Shown here in pieces: positions 1 through 12,781 of a DNA stretch of 64,000 bases. A program made the position numbers and the translations under genes. The notes beneath the pieces are model-generated. The model saw only the letters and a program-made list of their open reading frames with translations. It searched no databases and was not told where the DNA came from. The DNA lies in the NCBI GenBank assembly GCA_018398805.1, contig JAGFBZ010000182.1, positions 1 through 64,000 of the forward strand, read 5' to 3'. The first letter of the stretch is position 1. Each line of letters begins with the position of its first letter. This DNA comes from Hirundichthys speculiger (lineage: Eukaryota > Chordata > Actinopteri > Beloniformes > Exocoetidae).

Positions 1-868
1 TACTTAGAAACAAATGCTCTTCTATATGCATAAATTATAGCATGTAGATAAACTAAAATGATATTTCACACATTGCTCCAACTACACGTCTCTTTTTAAA
101 TCATCTACTGAGGAAATAAATTAAAACCACCAGATGGCTCTAAATCTCACATACTGGTTATTCAACAAACCTATCAAGTACAATATGACTGACAGTCCCC
201 AGAACACCCAACTAATACATATAAACAACACATTTCAATCAATAATTATTGTACAAATGAAATACCATTAAAAAGATTTTACATATTACCTTCAAATCTA
301 TCAATATTAAAAACACACAAACCCCCCCTCCTTCATTAACACATGGTACGTCCTGGAACCTTTAAATGGGGTTCAGGTCCTCCAGGGACTCTTAACCTGA
401 ACGTGCAAGAAGGAAGACAAGATGAAGGGTGAGACTTGCACAGCATTATACCAACATTTACAAATTTGAATAACTCTTCCCACGACACACACACTACATT
501 ACCCATAAGGCCACCTTCTTAAAGGGGCCAGGCTGGCTCACAACATTTCTTCACTGTGAGAGAACGCGCACAACATCCTGTGATGTTTCCGCGATTTTTT
601 CTTGATTTTTTTATTATATTGTATATTTTTTAAAAATCCGTGAATAACTAAAACCGCGGAACTTAAAGCGTGAATTGGCGAGAGATCGCTGTATTTGATT
701 ATACAGAGTCGAAGGGTAGATCGTTACTTTAAAGGCCGGTCCTGCTGTCATCCTGAAGATCTCGACACCAACCTACAAGTGAGTTGAAGTTGGATCCTCA
801 TAATATGACATGAAACCGAAACAACTTCCGTCTCCCTGCATTGTGTTGATTCATCCAGATGTTTTGTC
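1..868. other. 3' flank of gene 1, no gene seen
   Basis: AT-rich sequence downstream of the gene 1 stop codon. I see no coding exon, RNA gene or conserved block, apart from a transposon-like fragment at 586-691. It may include gene 1 3' UTR, but no convincing polyadenylation signal could be separated from the repeat. Confidence 0.5.
586..691 (-). mobile_element. MITE fragment, related to the element at 42210-42599
   Basis: On the minus strand this reads from TACAGCGATCTCTCGCC into a CG-containing, AT-rich body. It resembles the terminus of the TA-flanked element at 42210 (CAGTAATCCCTC...). Only one end is visible, so it is a truncated copy. The family assignment is inference from the shared terminal pattern. 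Confidence 0.4.
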
Positions 869-2955
869 TCAGATGAACGAGTAGAGGCTGTTTGGATCAT
901 CGGAGGCTCCGGCAGGACGAGGGTGAGGTTTCACAGTGCTGTAGGTCACCGTATCATGTTGAAGATTTCTACCCTGAACCCGTTAGACACATGAGAAAAA
1001 AAAAACACACAAGAAAGAAATCCATTAACAAACGTTCAGGCTCACCCAAAAAAGTAGCTACAGCAAACGTCCTGCCTTAAAGCTGATGAGATTCTTTATT
1101 ACCGGACCGGGGGTCGGGTACAGAACTATTACAGACCAATGACCAGATCATCACTGACCGATCAGAGAGCTCACCTGGACTCCACTGTTGGTGTTGTTGT
1201 AGCTGATGGTGGCGCGTAGGGAACAGCATCTTCAGGATCAGCATCTTCAGGATCAGCCTACATGGTGAAGACAGTCAGGGAGTAAATTTACTCAAACACT
1301 GGACGTTACCGTTTAGTCTGAACTTATACTGTTAACTGGAACATGAAGATTTAAAAAAATAAATAAATAAATATGCATTTTTAGCTTCCAGCTAATCACT
1401 TGTGTCATAAACACATCGTTGAAACCTTCACGCTGCAGCCAAACTTATCTGTCGATCCCCACCTGGTACTGTTGCAGGGAACAACATGCTTGTTAACACG
1501 CTTTTTACACAACGTGCACCATTACTTGCACTAATTGTCATGCAGAGAAGTCCTCCTCTGACTTCTCTGTTATTTCCTTTAAACATAGATAGACTTAAAG
1601 GAACATCAAAAGAAAAAAAAGAAAGAAAAAGCTTCTTTTTGGAGGAAAAAAAAACTCATGTAAAGAAAGAACGAGTGTGAGTTCGTACTGGTGTGTGGTC
1701 CAATCCCTGGACAAACGTGATCAAGTTTTCAGATTCAGAATCAAACAATTGATTATTCAGCTTAAAAAAGAGAGAAAACAACTCACATTGGTGTCACCCA
1801 TCTGCTTATTCCTGTCTGGACAGACAGAAGAGAGTCGGGTAGGTTGATTATTGAAAATCTGGGTTCGAAAGAGATTTTATTTTCATAAAAGTGTAATCTT
1901 GAATGTTCTCACCTCTCGTTCTCTTCAATCTGATGACCACCACAGCAGTTATTAATAAAGCTGTTACAATAACAGCTACAAGTACGATGACCCAGAATGT
2001 CATGGCTGAAACAATTTAAAAAAAAAAAGAGGTAAATGTTATAATAAAGGAGTTGTTGATCACTTTTCTCCCTCTACTGGTTACTGTTGTCTCTAAATGG
2101 ACTGGACTGGAGGGGGAGTAACTCATGATTAGTTGGTCATTATACAGAACAAACCTTTTTTTGTCTTGGTTTCGTCTTTTCCTGTCGCTGGAGTTGAAGT
2201 TGAAGTTGAAGTCGTTGTGGATGTTGTTGGAGATGATTCAGCTGCTGTGGGGACGATGTGTCTTTGTTAAATGACAAACACATCTGGTTTAACTACATCC
2301 TCAAGTTTAACATCTGGACACAGACAGTAAGTCACTGGAAGCCAAGTTTTTCTTTTCTGTAAGTTAAATGTAGGGGGTCCATGAAAAATGGACCCGAACC
2401 CGAATGGACCCATGAAAATTTGATCTGAAACCCAAGTCTTTAGTTTCCGACCACGAATCGTTACCCAAATAGAACCGAGACAATCCGGCCCATAGTTGCT
2501 CATGTTAAAAGTTGTCTAGCGTTGAATAAAACTTGATTTTCTTCCCTAAAGTTGTCTTCTTCTAACCGGTTCAGTTGCTACATAGGCTACATGATGTAAA
2601 CAATACATCCATGTCTTTATTTTCTTTGTGGATACAGATGCTAATGGTAGTAACTGCTAACGCTAATAGCCTACACCGATCAGGACGTGTCATAAATATG
2701 TTCTCTCATCCAACGTTGTCATGTTGGTGATCCGTTGTGCTTTACAGCTGCCGGGCAAACCGCTAATAACACGCTAATAACATGCTACAGCAACACGATT
2801 GTTTCATGACAAACACGCCATGTTAATGAATAATTCTTTAACTGCCCCGAGTCCTGACATTGGCTAAACTAAACTACTGTTAGTTTGTTTAATTTTGCTT
2901 GACCTGTCACCTGACATTTCACAGCTTATTGAGTGTGTATGTGTGTGTGTGTTGT

Positions 2956-2986
<31 letters not shown>

Positions 2987-5672
2987 GAGTGACAGCTGCC
3001 CACTGTTGTTGTAAATAACGGTTGATAACAGACAGATAACAAACAGACTGAGACTCTTTAAATACTCACTTGATAACAGACTCGACTGTCCTGATCTGAA
3101 CTGTCTGCAGGTATAAAGACCATCATCCTGAACTCTGACTGTCTTTAAAACCAGAGAACAGTCCTCTGTAACAGTCAGTCTGTCTGATTTATCTCCAGCA
3201 GTTTTGCTAATCTTCCCAAATTCAAACAGAGTCATTGTGTTTCGTGTTGAATCAGTGTACATCCAGGTAATACTGGAACAGTTATGATGAAGGTCTTTTC
3301 TATCTCTACAAGGTAAAGTGGCTTCATCTCCAACTGTGACTTTGATGTTGATTCTTTGAGTTTCTGCTGTTGAGAAAATGAGAGAAAAACAAAACAGAAA
3401 CTTAGACAAATTTACAGCTGTGATCGTCACACTTAGTGCTTCATTTCAAGTTACTTTTAGACTTTTAGTTACATGTTTGAAGGATATTTTCCCTCATCGT
3501 GTTAAACAGCTCTGTCTCATGATCCTTGTCAGTCTGACATATTTTGTGTCTTTCGTATGTAAACTCAGAAATTATTATTTTTTTGCAGCAAAAACATCTT
3601 GGTTGAAAATGTTTCACCAATCTGCATCAGCAGATCTCAGTCTTTGAAAGTCTAAAGCCTTTGAAAAAACTAAATCAATACTATTTAATCAACTGTCCAC
3701 CCCTTAAATGACAGTTAGACGGTCTGAAAACTGAATATTACAGCTGAAGTCAGTTCTGAACATCTGCAGCTCCCTCTGGAGGAGCAGCTCCTTCAAATAA
3801 ACATCCATCCATCCATTATCTCTATCAGTGGTTCTCAAACTTTTAATCCTGTGTAACACCTGAGAAACTGTCCAGCTCTCTGAGTACCACCATGATGACC
3901 AACTTTAAAATATAGCCATAAATGCCTTCTCAATTATCTTTAAACACACAGAAATGTTTATTTCTTATGGTGGTTATTTATTGTTGCCTGAATATTACTG
4001 AATCAGACATTTACAACTCTGTCCAACAATTCTCTTATACTCATACTCTCATACAGAGCAAATTAAAAACACTCAAAAGTTGTTACATCTGCACTGCAAC
4101 TGAATATGTAACAGATATTTTTTATAAGACAATTTTAATTATCTCAAGCTACACATTTCATTTGAAATGTATTTATAATGCATTGTATGTTTCAGATTTT
4201 TTTTTAAATGAAAATGTGGAAAAAATGTGGAAAGTCATGACGTTCCCCCGCGTACCACCAGAGAGCGCTCATGTACCACTGGTGGTACGTGTACCACAGT
4301 TTGCGCACCACTGATCTATATTTATCCATTATCCCCATTTAATCCTCTGCAGGGTCACGGGGATCTGCTGGAGTCTATCCCAGCTCTCTTCAGGTCAAAA
4401 GGCAGGGGTACACCTGGACAGGTGTCCAGTCCATCACAGGGCCACATGTAGACAAACAACCACTCACAATCACTCCTACCTAGAACCACCAGTTAACCTG
4501 ACATGCAGGTCTTTGGACTGATGGAGGAAGCTGGAGAACCTGGAGGAAACCCACACAGAAAGACCTGCTGAGGTTCAGACCAGGAACCTTCTAGCTGTGA
4601 TGTAACAGTGCTGACCAGCAAGACACCCTGCTGCCCTCAAATAAACATCAGAATATGAAATCAGTTTTAAAAGAGACTGTAGTGCCAAGTCACTTAAGGA
4701 AGAGGTAATAAAAGGGACTGGAAGGTGGTTTTATCATTACAGGTGGAAACCTCAACACACCATCCTCCTGAAACCTGAAACTCTCCTACAGACTGACATC
4801 AGTTAACTCAGCTCATAATTTCACTTTCTTCTGCTCCTTCAGGACTAAAGTCCTTCACTCTTCCTGCCTTTCCAGTTGTATATTTAAACAGGGAAATCCA
4901 GGAAAGTTCTTCTGGAGCGCTGGTTCCGACAGAAACTGGTCTGGCCTCAGGACCCACCTTCATCCCTTTAACTGAGACCTAGAGCGTTCAACTTCTCACA
5001 TTTATCTGATAAAAATGTGGTGCAGAATATCGTAGTACGCCAACACACACACACAAAAATAAGCAAACAGGTTTGACGATGAACCACAACGGCCAGCAGG
5101 TGGCGCTGCTACAGAGAGAAATATTCCAGCCTGATCGCTTATGTGGCATTTCAGCGCTGCCTCTTTGCTGTTTATCTGATAGTAATTGGTGTTTGTTTGC
5201 TCATTCATGAACTGGTTTATGAAGTTTTGAAACCGGGCGACACCCAGTCACGTCTCCAGAACTGTTTCTGTCCGTCCGGTTCAGTCCAGTTACTCCGTCT
5301 CATTCATAGGTCGACCTGAGAGGCCTCATCTCGGACACCCAGAGACACGCAATGCCACACGCAACCGTGCACACGCACTCTCGCTGCAGACGATCAGCAC
5401 GGCCAGGTTTTAAAAAGAGGAACCTCCTTTCTGAGAGGTGAGACAGCTAACCGCCACGTCCCCCTGCTGTCCAACACATTTATGATAGAAATCTGATGCA
5501 TTTCTACCAATAACCGAAGCCATGACGACACAGCATCGTCCTCACAGACTGTCAGTACGGGCACAAAGTTTGTTTTTGACTTCAAAGATTTGAAAATATG
5601 TATTTTCTTACCTGTGAGTGGAAGAATCAGTGTCAGAAATGGAAATAAGTGTAGTGATCTGAGCAGAAACAT
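869..5672 (-). CDS. Gene 1: type I single-V-domain Ig receptor with ITIM-like tail (frameshift in tail)
   Basis: Seven coding exons join at GT-AG sites (minus strand): signal 5612-5672, V-like domain 3070-3366, Thr/Ser-rich stalk 2155-2244, transmembrane 1913-2005, 29-nt exon 1787-1815, tail 1175-1257, last exon 869-973. Exons 1-4 end in phase 1. The V domain has LPC early, the D-x-G-x-Y-x-C motif (DDGLYTC) and an extra cysteine pair (HNC, EDC). The membrane segment is uncharged and followed by RLKRTR. Tail motifs are VPYA (ITIM-like start), VTYSTV and LYSFI, so an inhibitory surface receptor is inferred. Oddity: the 83-nt tail exon has two extra bases (GCGCC where paralogs have GCC, near 1212-1215), which shifts the frame and removes the distal motifs, ending at an early stop. 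It also carries a 15-base tandem duplication encoding DPEDA twice. The lesion could be genuine or an assembly error. No ortholog name is recognised. Confidence 0.75.
2956..2984. repeat. Poly-G tract (29 G) in gene 1 intron 2
   Basis: An uninterrupted G run follows a GT repeat, about 90 bases after the V-exon donor; on the gene strand it is poly-C beside a CA repeat. Runs this long are often mis-sized in assemblies. Confidence 0.9.
3826..4313 (+). mobile_element. hAT-type MITE (CAGTGGTTCTCAAAC termini) in gene 1 intron 1
   Basis: The left end is CAGTGGTTCTCAAACTTTT and the right end is TTTGCGCACCACTG. The flanks ATCTCTAT and ATCTATAT match at 7 of 8 positions, as expected for an aged hAT 8-bp target duplication. 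A sister copy with a perfect duplication lies at 16824-17129. I see no transposase. Confidence 0.75.
4322..4640 (+). repeat. Dispersed teleost repeat, degenerate
   Basis: Contains the pattern 'gggtcacggggatctgctgg ... ccagtccatcacagggccac ... ggaggaaacccacacagaaa', which I recognise as a very common dispersed fish repeat. A shorter reverse-oriented piece lies at 57540-57680. The class is not established here. Confidence 0.5.
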
Positions 5673-8600
5673 CCTCTGTCCTCCGCTGCCTGAGTCGTGT
5701 CCCTGAGTCTCTGAGACAGAAAAAAACTGTCATCGACTTCCTGTGATGAATATCTCATCTCCTCTCTGACCTCAGTTGTTTTTTCCTCGTTTCCATCTCA
5801 CACGATCTTCTTTCTCAGCTTGTGTTAGCGCGCTAAAAAAAGAAGTCTGAGAACGTTCAGTTCCTCATTTCACCTCTGACGTAATTTTCTTGTAACCAAA
5901 TAAAGAGGAAGTGTTTCTGTGAGAATGTGGCTGCAGCAGAGATGTGGTTGACCCACTCAGCGACCCGTCACTAGTGCCTGAGGCCCACGCCTACGCTTGA
6001 GTCTGGATGGAAGAAAGAAGCGTCAACAAAATTAATTAAATACATGAATTAAATATAAATACGTTAAATCTAGAAATCATATTTAAGCAGTTGAATCTGG
6101 CTGAGTCCCAACACACATTCTGGAAGATCATTTAAAGGTGATGACACTGAAAGTTTGAACTCACCTCATCAGTTGTGGTTGGTAGAGTTCACATGTCATC
6201 ACTCAATAAAACCCTCAGCATTTTTGTTTGATTAGAGTTGATACGATGTTGTTGTTGTCGGGTTGTTCCGAAGACCTCTAGTCTGGATAAATGGAAGGAT
6301 GGATAGAGCCGGCCTCTAGTGGCCAGTCAAGGAACCGCAACCTTTGTTTCTTCTCAGACTGCCTGAACCTGGGAATAAGTGGGGACGTTGGTCAAACCCC
6401 GTAGCGCTGCCCATTTAACAACTGTAATGAAGGAATAAAATTGATAAAATGGAGATGCAGCAGAAAGCTGAATGGTGTTAGAAGAGGGAATAGTCCAAGT
6501 TGGCTGGAAACAAATGTTATCCTCTGTTAACTCACGTGATCTGCATTACACCACCACCGGTAATAAGCCACTTGTTCCTCATTGCATCTTTCTCTCAGAC
6601 TGGAGAGACAGAAGTGTCTCACTGGAGACCAGAATGACTCAAGATTCATAGAAGTGAGTTTCAAATGTTTAGTTTCAACACATTCAATGGATGCATTAGT
6701 TCTCTTATTTTGACACTGTTTGTGCTTCCTGTTTGGAGGGGGGGGGTGTATTTTTTTCTTTCAGAATCAGTGGTTTGATTATTAGGAAGGAGGAAGATAT
6801 TCAGCATTTAACACAAGCATGTAGACGTATTTTTGACTCCATTATGTTTTATTAAAGACGCCACGTGTCAATCAGACCGTTGTTATGAGTCATTAAGCAA
6901 GAAGAAGAAGATAAAGAAGTTAAAAAATGTCAAGGCAGATGAAGGCAGATGATAAAGATGCAGAAGTGAATAGTTCCCATTTCTGGAAATGAAGTTGAGT
7001 TTTTTTTTCTTTCATTAAAACCAGTTTACTACGGCTTCATAAGTCCTTCAATCATCTCTGATCCCCTCCAGCTTTTTCCAAAGCTATGCGCAATGATAAT
7101 ACTTTTTAAACTTGACGATCCATGACAGCTCGATTAACTTTACTAACTACTTCTGATGTACCTGCAGGTTTAAGTCCTCTGTAAAGTCCATGTTGCATCA
7201 CTTCCTGCAGGCTGCCCAGCTTATCAGTCTCTTCTGCTGTCAAAGATGATTGCGTAATGCTTTTTGCATAAAGTGATGCTCTGTTGGAGCCATCGTGATG
7301 CTGGTCTTTGCTGATGAAAAGGTGTGAAGGTTCAGGGTGGAGCTGCTGTTTCCTGTTTCCTGTTTCCTCTGTTCCTTTGGTCTGGACAGTCCTTTCTCTC
7401 TCTTTCCCACTGACACTGTTGTCATGTCTACTTCATGCTGGACTGCGGGTTTATTAGATAAGCCGGGTCTTGGAAGTGATGGAGCATCGTCGGACAGATG
7501 GATGACGGCCGCAGGGATGCTCTGTTTCCATCATCTGTGTGCTTACGTCACGCTGCTAAATGCAGTGTTTGAGAATTTAGAAACGAGAATGTCCTGAGCT
7601 GAATATAAACTAAAAAGTGTTCTCTGGAAACCCACATGATCTCCTTTACTCTGCTGGTTTTAACCAGCAGTGTAAAGGAGATCATGCGGGTGATGATGCA
7701 TCTTTTTCTTAAGACCAGAGAAAAGTTTTTCAGTGGGATTTTGGTCAGTGTTGAGAGGGACGCAGGTAGAATGATGATTGGTTTAACATTTAATCTCGTC
7801 TTGGTCCATCAGGGGGCTGATAGAAGGGTAAATCATCATTTTTTGAGGGTATTTTGCCATGAGTATTGTGTTGGAAGAGAGGTGAGGGAGGGTGCTGCTT
7901 GTTCCTTTTTATAGAAGCAGAGCACTTTCTGTACTTTTTTGGTAAATTACCGCCCCCTAGTGGTTAACATTAGCTAACACATCAGAGGTTTGGTTTGCTT
8001 CTTCCCCCTCAGCATGAAAGGATTGGATCTTCTTTACCACACACTGTATTTCATGATGGTATGTGCTGCAGAAGACCAATATAAACCAGAATTAAAAACA
8101 TTTATATGTTCAAGCTTTACACACCACCATGTCGTTTTTCTGATTTATTTTATCCTGTTGAGGGAGTCAGGGGTTGGAGCTCATCCTGAGCAGTCATCAG
8201 GAGAGAGCGAGCGCACCGTCTCAACAAACTGCTGCAGTTTTTTTTTTTTCCTTTTTTTTTTACAGAATTGCCCATTTATCGACTGTAATGTCTCATTTGA
8301 AGACTAAAACAACAGCAAGAACAAATGAAAACATTGAACTGGTCTAATTATCTGATGAAGGTGTGGTGATAGGAAACAGATGCACCGAAGGTTACTGCAT
8401 ATAAATGACGCCATCCTGTCATGTTGCTGAGCAGTGTCGTCCCCTGGGAGGTGGAAGTGGGTCCTGGATGCAGATCTGGTTCTGGTTCTGCTGAAGCTCT
8501 GCAGAATCACCATCTGTTGTTGTGAAAAAGAGACTCAGAAGGACTCGATGCAGCTTAATGTGACTCTTTTATTAGGAATAAAACCCGGATCTCCTCCAGT

Positions 8601-9300
8601 CAGCTCAGGTAAAACTAATTCATGTGTTGGGACAGACGGTATTTTTACAGGAATACAGGAACAGCGGAGGTCCAGGAAACGTTCACTGTTTCTGTGATTT
8701 AGTGAACGAATGGAGGATGGATGGCCTCTAAAAAAACACATCAACCTCTGACAGGAGCAGTTTGTGTTAAGACTTACCCTACCTTTAAGTGAAAGAAAAA
8801 TAATGTGATGGAAAATATCAATAGAGCTTTTAATATATATCTATATCAATATATAAATATATATATGGCTCTAATTATGTGACACATTTGCTACTCTGCT
8901 TCTCTCTTTATAACATTATCTTGTAAAAACTGTCCTAAAGTTTCACGACTTTAGATTTAAAGCTATCTAGTGACGACGCAGCAGTTTGAATGACAATACA
9001 ACTGAGTAACATTGAATTTTGTTTCTTTTTTTTTAAAGCATAAAATAAATTCCAATGGAAAAAAGGGCACATGTTTTACATAACTGTGGCTTCTGACAAA
9101 TGTAACATGACAATAAGTTTAGTTTATGACATAAACTTTATGTGATATGTAGCTACATGAGCTAGCATACCAGTTGTTCAGACTCACAGCCTTATTATTG
9201 CTACTTAAATATGTCAATCTTTGCTTAAGTTCCTGCCAATCCAGAAACAGCCTGAGGTAGAGGGGCGGGGCTTAGCCGGGAGCAGTCTATCTGTTGTGAC
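5673..9300. other. Gene 1 upstream region and spacer, no gene recognised
   Basis: Contains the gene 1 promoter area. An AGAGGAAGT motif (ETS-like) sits near 5905 on the plus strand. Farther on there are only short open frames without domain features, a poly-G run near 6738 and an AT repeat near 8830-8870. An exon-like 57-base stretch with an AG acceptor and a GTGAGT donor near 6597-6653 has no recognisable product. I see nothing else that can be supported. Confidence 0.4.
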
Positions 9301-9302
9301 CA

Positions 9303-9980
9303 GTGTTGCCAGATTGGGCAGATTCCCGCCCAACTGGGCTACTTTTGATTACAGCTGGCGGGTAAAAAAATGCATTGGGGGGGTATACACAATTTAAGCT
9401 GCTTTTACCAACATCTGGTGGTTTTTTTTTTATATTGTAAAACAGCACAACAAACTGTTATTTTATGGTTTAAAAACAGTACAAATACAAAATTCAGTAT
9501 ACTTCGCTCACTTGTACTGTGGTCATCCAATTTAAAAAATATTTAATCGCAGTGAGTTATTCAGTTGCTGTAACAACGCGCTATCATCATGTCACCTCAA
9601 CAAACCTTAGTGCGCCGATGCAGAAGTCTGAGGCAGAAGCTGTTCTCTCTAAACTCAAAGTGGTGACTATTCTGTTAGCAAAATAAGTAGGTTATCATGC
9701 GGAAGTGGGGAAAATATAAGAAATGGTGTTTACGTGGTTGATGTTACTGCTGCTGTGTTAACTTGGGCCTGGCACTGGGATACACGATGTGCATTTTTGC
9801 ACATTTTCTGTGACATGCACTATGATAAAATACAACTATTAATTTAGGCTTAATTGTTTAATACTGTAAATGCATTTAAATCCACGTTTATTTAAATATG
9901 AAATGTTTTCGTATGAAAACAGTTATTGAGCGTTTTTTTTCCTGAAGTAGGCGGGTTTTGGAACGCAATTGGGCGGAAAT
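9303..9980. mobile_element. Probable non-autonomous DNA transposon (GTTGCCAGATTGGGC type)
   Basis: Starts GTGTTGCCAGATTGGGCAG with 'cccgcccaactgggc'. It ends with 'ggcgggttttggaacgcaattgggcgg', an imperfect inverted echo of the start. Internal sequence is AT-rich and noncoding. Exact ends and target duplication were not resolved. Confidence 0.4.
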
Positions 9981-9987
9981 GGCTCAT

Positions 9988-10400
9988 TAATTTCATTTCA
10001 TTTTATTGATTCATTCCAGACATGTCAAAAGAATCAGAAAAAGCATGACAACATTAACACTAGCATGAATCTATGTATCTGAAAACAAATAAATAAATAC
10101 ATAAATCAAAATGCATACACGCATGTGCATACGCACACTTTTAGAACATATAGAACGTATTGTAAATCAATCTCAATAATAAATAGACCCATTTCCAATA
10201 TTTGTTCACAAATAATAAAAAAAAGAAAAAACAAAATAAATCTATACCAAATGCTCACGCCCACACACACACACACACATAATAAAATGAACACACATAA
10301 TAATACACATAACACATATCTGGTTTAACATGTATGAAAAGGGGTAGGAAGAAGTAAAACTTATTTAATCCTAACCCTTCTCCAATATTCCATAATTACC
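9988..10400 (-). mobile_element. LINE 3' end fragment, minus strand
   Basis: On the minus strand it ends in 'tgaatcaataaaatgaaatg'. Upstream is the 'taggaagaagtaaa...cctttcatac' segment typical of fish LINE 3' ends; compare 38885-39080 on the plus strand (AATAAATTCAATTCAATTC tail). No reverse-transcriptase coding remains. Confidence 0.5.
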
Positions 10401-11105
10401 CCTAAAATCCATCTGGTGTTCTGCTTTTTAGATTTTTAGATTAGGTGAATATATATTGTAGAGGAATACTCAAACACATGTTAATCAATAATCATATGGT
10501 GTGTCATTAATTAAGTTAAATGACAGTTAAGAAACTCAGAAAGTGAATAAATGGTTCAGAAAATGTCCTTTTTATATCCAAAGTAGAGTTAATTCCTGTT
10601 CATATGCGAAGTTGAGTTATAGGTCCTTACCTGTAAATGTTAGCATCCATGTCAGGAGCAGATAAAGCTCAAATGATTCGACATGAAACGTTGTTTCTAC
10701 TCTGTTGTGTCTTAACAAAACCACATGAAGACAAACAAAGTGTCCACTTCCTGACACCATCTCATCACCTCAGAGCCTTTATTTATGTGGGAATGGTAGT
10801 TTTTAGTAGAACTGAACAGTATGTAACAGCACAATCACATCCTCCAGGAATGAACTTCCTCATTTCTTGCAATTAAAAAAAAAATTAAAAGACACTGGTT
10901 TTCGCCAGACTGATATAAGTACAGCTGATATGAGACCGGACACGCATAAATACAGGAACACAAAAACACACACACACACCTTTAAATACTGCACAGCGCC
11001 CTCTAGCTCCCAGGGTGGGTGGAGATATAGATACAATTTACAGCTAATGTTTATAAATTTTAAAAGATCCCACTAAAAAGAGGATTGAGCTGATGAACCT
11101 GCAGG

Positions 11106-11106
<1 letters not shown>

Positions 11107-11163
<57 letters not shown>
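11107..11163. repeat. (AT)n microsatellite
   Basis: Nearly pure AT dinucleotide array of about 55 bases. Confidence 0.95.
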
Positions 11164-11164
<1 letters not shown>

Positions 11165-11167
<3 letters not shown>

Positions 11168-11405
11168 TAAAGGCATCACTTTTGTTTTTGCCACCATTTT
11201 TCATGAACTCAACTCAAAGATCTAAAACTTTTGCAGTGGACACAAAAAAGTTCACTCAAATATTGTTTCTGTTAGTGAGCACTTCTCTGCTGAGACGATC
11301 CATCCACCTCACAGGTGTGGCGCGTCAGGATGCTGATTGGACAGCATGATTATTGCACAGGTGTGTCTCAGACTGGCCACAATAAAAGGACACTAATCAA
11401 AGTCA
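11165..11405. repeat. Dispersed fish repeat, class uncertain
   Basis: Contains 'ccaccatttttcatgaact', 'ccatccacctcacaggtgtgg' and 'ggccacaataaaaggacac', segments I recognise from a widespread fish repeat. No open frame or clear termini are visible here. Confidence 0.35.
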
Positions 11406-11492
11406 ATGCTCTTACTTATGACAAGGACACATCAGGGAGATGGATTTACTGATTTAAAACATAAACTTGAGTTAATTTTGATGACACGTTGC

Positions 11493-11498
11493 TTTATT
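11493..11498 (-). terminator. Polyadenylation signal of copy A
   Basis: AATAAA on the minus strand, 646 bases past the copy A stop. Flanking bases (ATCAAATAAAG) recur at the equivalent signals of units B (20143-20148) and C (28271-28276), which supports a real 3' end. Confidence 0.6.
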
Positions 11499-12367
11499 TG
11501 ATACGTCCACACCATCCCACCTTTCACACAATCTCTAAAACCACTAACGTTTACTGAATGTTGTATATGTTGCTATTTACAGAGTATTTATAAGTTTAGA
11601 CGAGAATTTGAGATGAATATCTGGCTTTTAATCATTTCTTTTTGTATTTGTCTTTAGCACAGGCTTTCTGAAACCAACATAAATTCATTTCACATCCCTG
11701 TTTACAATTAGTCAGACTGACATTTGGTAAAACATCCTTTTGTTGGCTTAAGATTGTTGATGTAATGGAAAATCATTGCAAACATAGGTGGTAAAACAAG
11801 CCAGTTAAATTCTTTAACACTGAAAGCAGGAGCAATTTTACTCTCTACAATATATACAGAACTGGAGTTACATCAGGAAACTACTTTCATCTATCAGGGT
11901 ACAAGAATATAAAACAGCAGAATGAAGGGATGACATAAGACTGGATCCTGCAGGCTGTGGTGGGCCAGAATGTATAAGCTCAACTTTATTGCATTAAAGG
12001 TAATTAGGCTACTATAATACTGCCTGGTCAAAAATAAACCAGATTAAACAAAAGAAATAGGTAAAAAGTACCGCAGGGATAAATAATATTAATCCGTTTG
12101 TGATGCAGTGATTTAAACGTCCACATCAGTTCAGACGATCAAGTTAGTTCCTGATGCTCATCCTCACAGCAGAGTAGGTCACCGTGTCGTCTTTCTCTTC
12201 AACCTGCATTTAACACACCAGACAATTCACACGATACATTAAACTCTTTAGACATGTATATTTACAAGTCTCAAAAGGCTGGAAGAGTAAATGGAGGAAC
12301 ATTTGACAACTAATTAGTTTAATTGGCAACAAGATCAGTAGCGTGGCTGGATATAAAAGGAGGATGT

Positions 12368-12765
12368 AAAGATGGACAGACGTTCACCAAACTGCATCTA
12401 AAAATTGAAGAACAATTTCATAAAAATGCTGCTCCAATATAAAATTGCATAGACTTTGAAGATCCACCATCTACAGTCCATAATATCATCAGAAGATCAA
12501 GGGACATGGCTGAAGGTCTAAACTGGATGATGACTGGAGTAAAAACAGACATGATCCTTGACTGGACATCACTGATGGACTCAGGAACACTTCTAGAAAT
12601 CACTGTCTGTCAACACAGTTCACCTACAACCAATTTACCAATTTACAACAATTAAAAATTCTCTGCTGGAACCATCCAGCTGCTTATCAGACAGTTCACC
12701 AGCTGCATCTCTGATGGTATGAGGTTGCTTTAGTGTCTGTGGTGTGGACAGCTCTATACCCTCAC
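12368..12765 (+). mobile_element. Tc1-like transposon relic, internally deleted
   Basis: The run 'ccaaactgcatctaaaaatt ... acaatttcataaaaa ... catctacagtccataatatc ... ggaacacttctagaaatcac ... gcatctctgatggtatgagg' follows, in order, the nucleotide sequence of a common fish Tc1-like transposase gene. Several segments are missing and stops interrupt it. It abuts the LINE at 12782. Identification is from recognised sequence order; no complete domain survives. Confidence 0.55.
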
Positions 12766-12781
12766 TAGGGTCCTGAAGGGA

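Noticed and set aside
6597..6653. Exon-like block with AG acceptor and GTGAGT donor
   Set aside because: No neighbouring exons, no recognisable product, and such pairs occur by chance in sequence this long.
7337..8744. Cluster of 60-105 residue frames on both strands
   Set aside because: No conserved motif, signal peptide with supporting exons, or paralog in the window.
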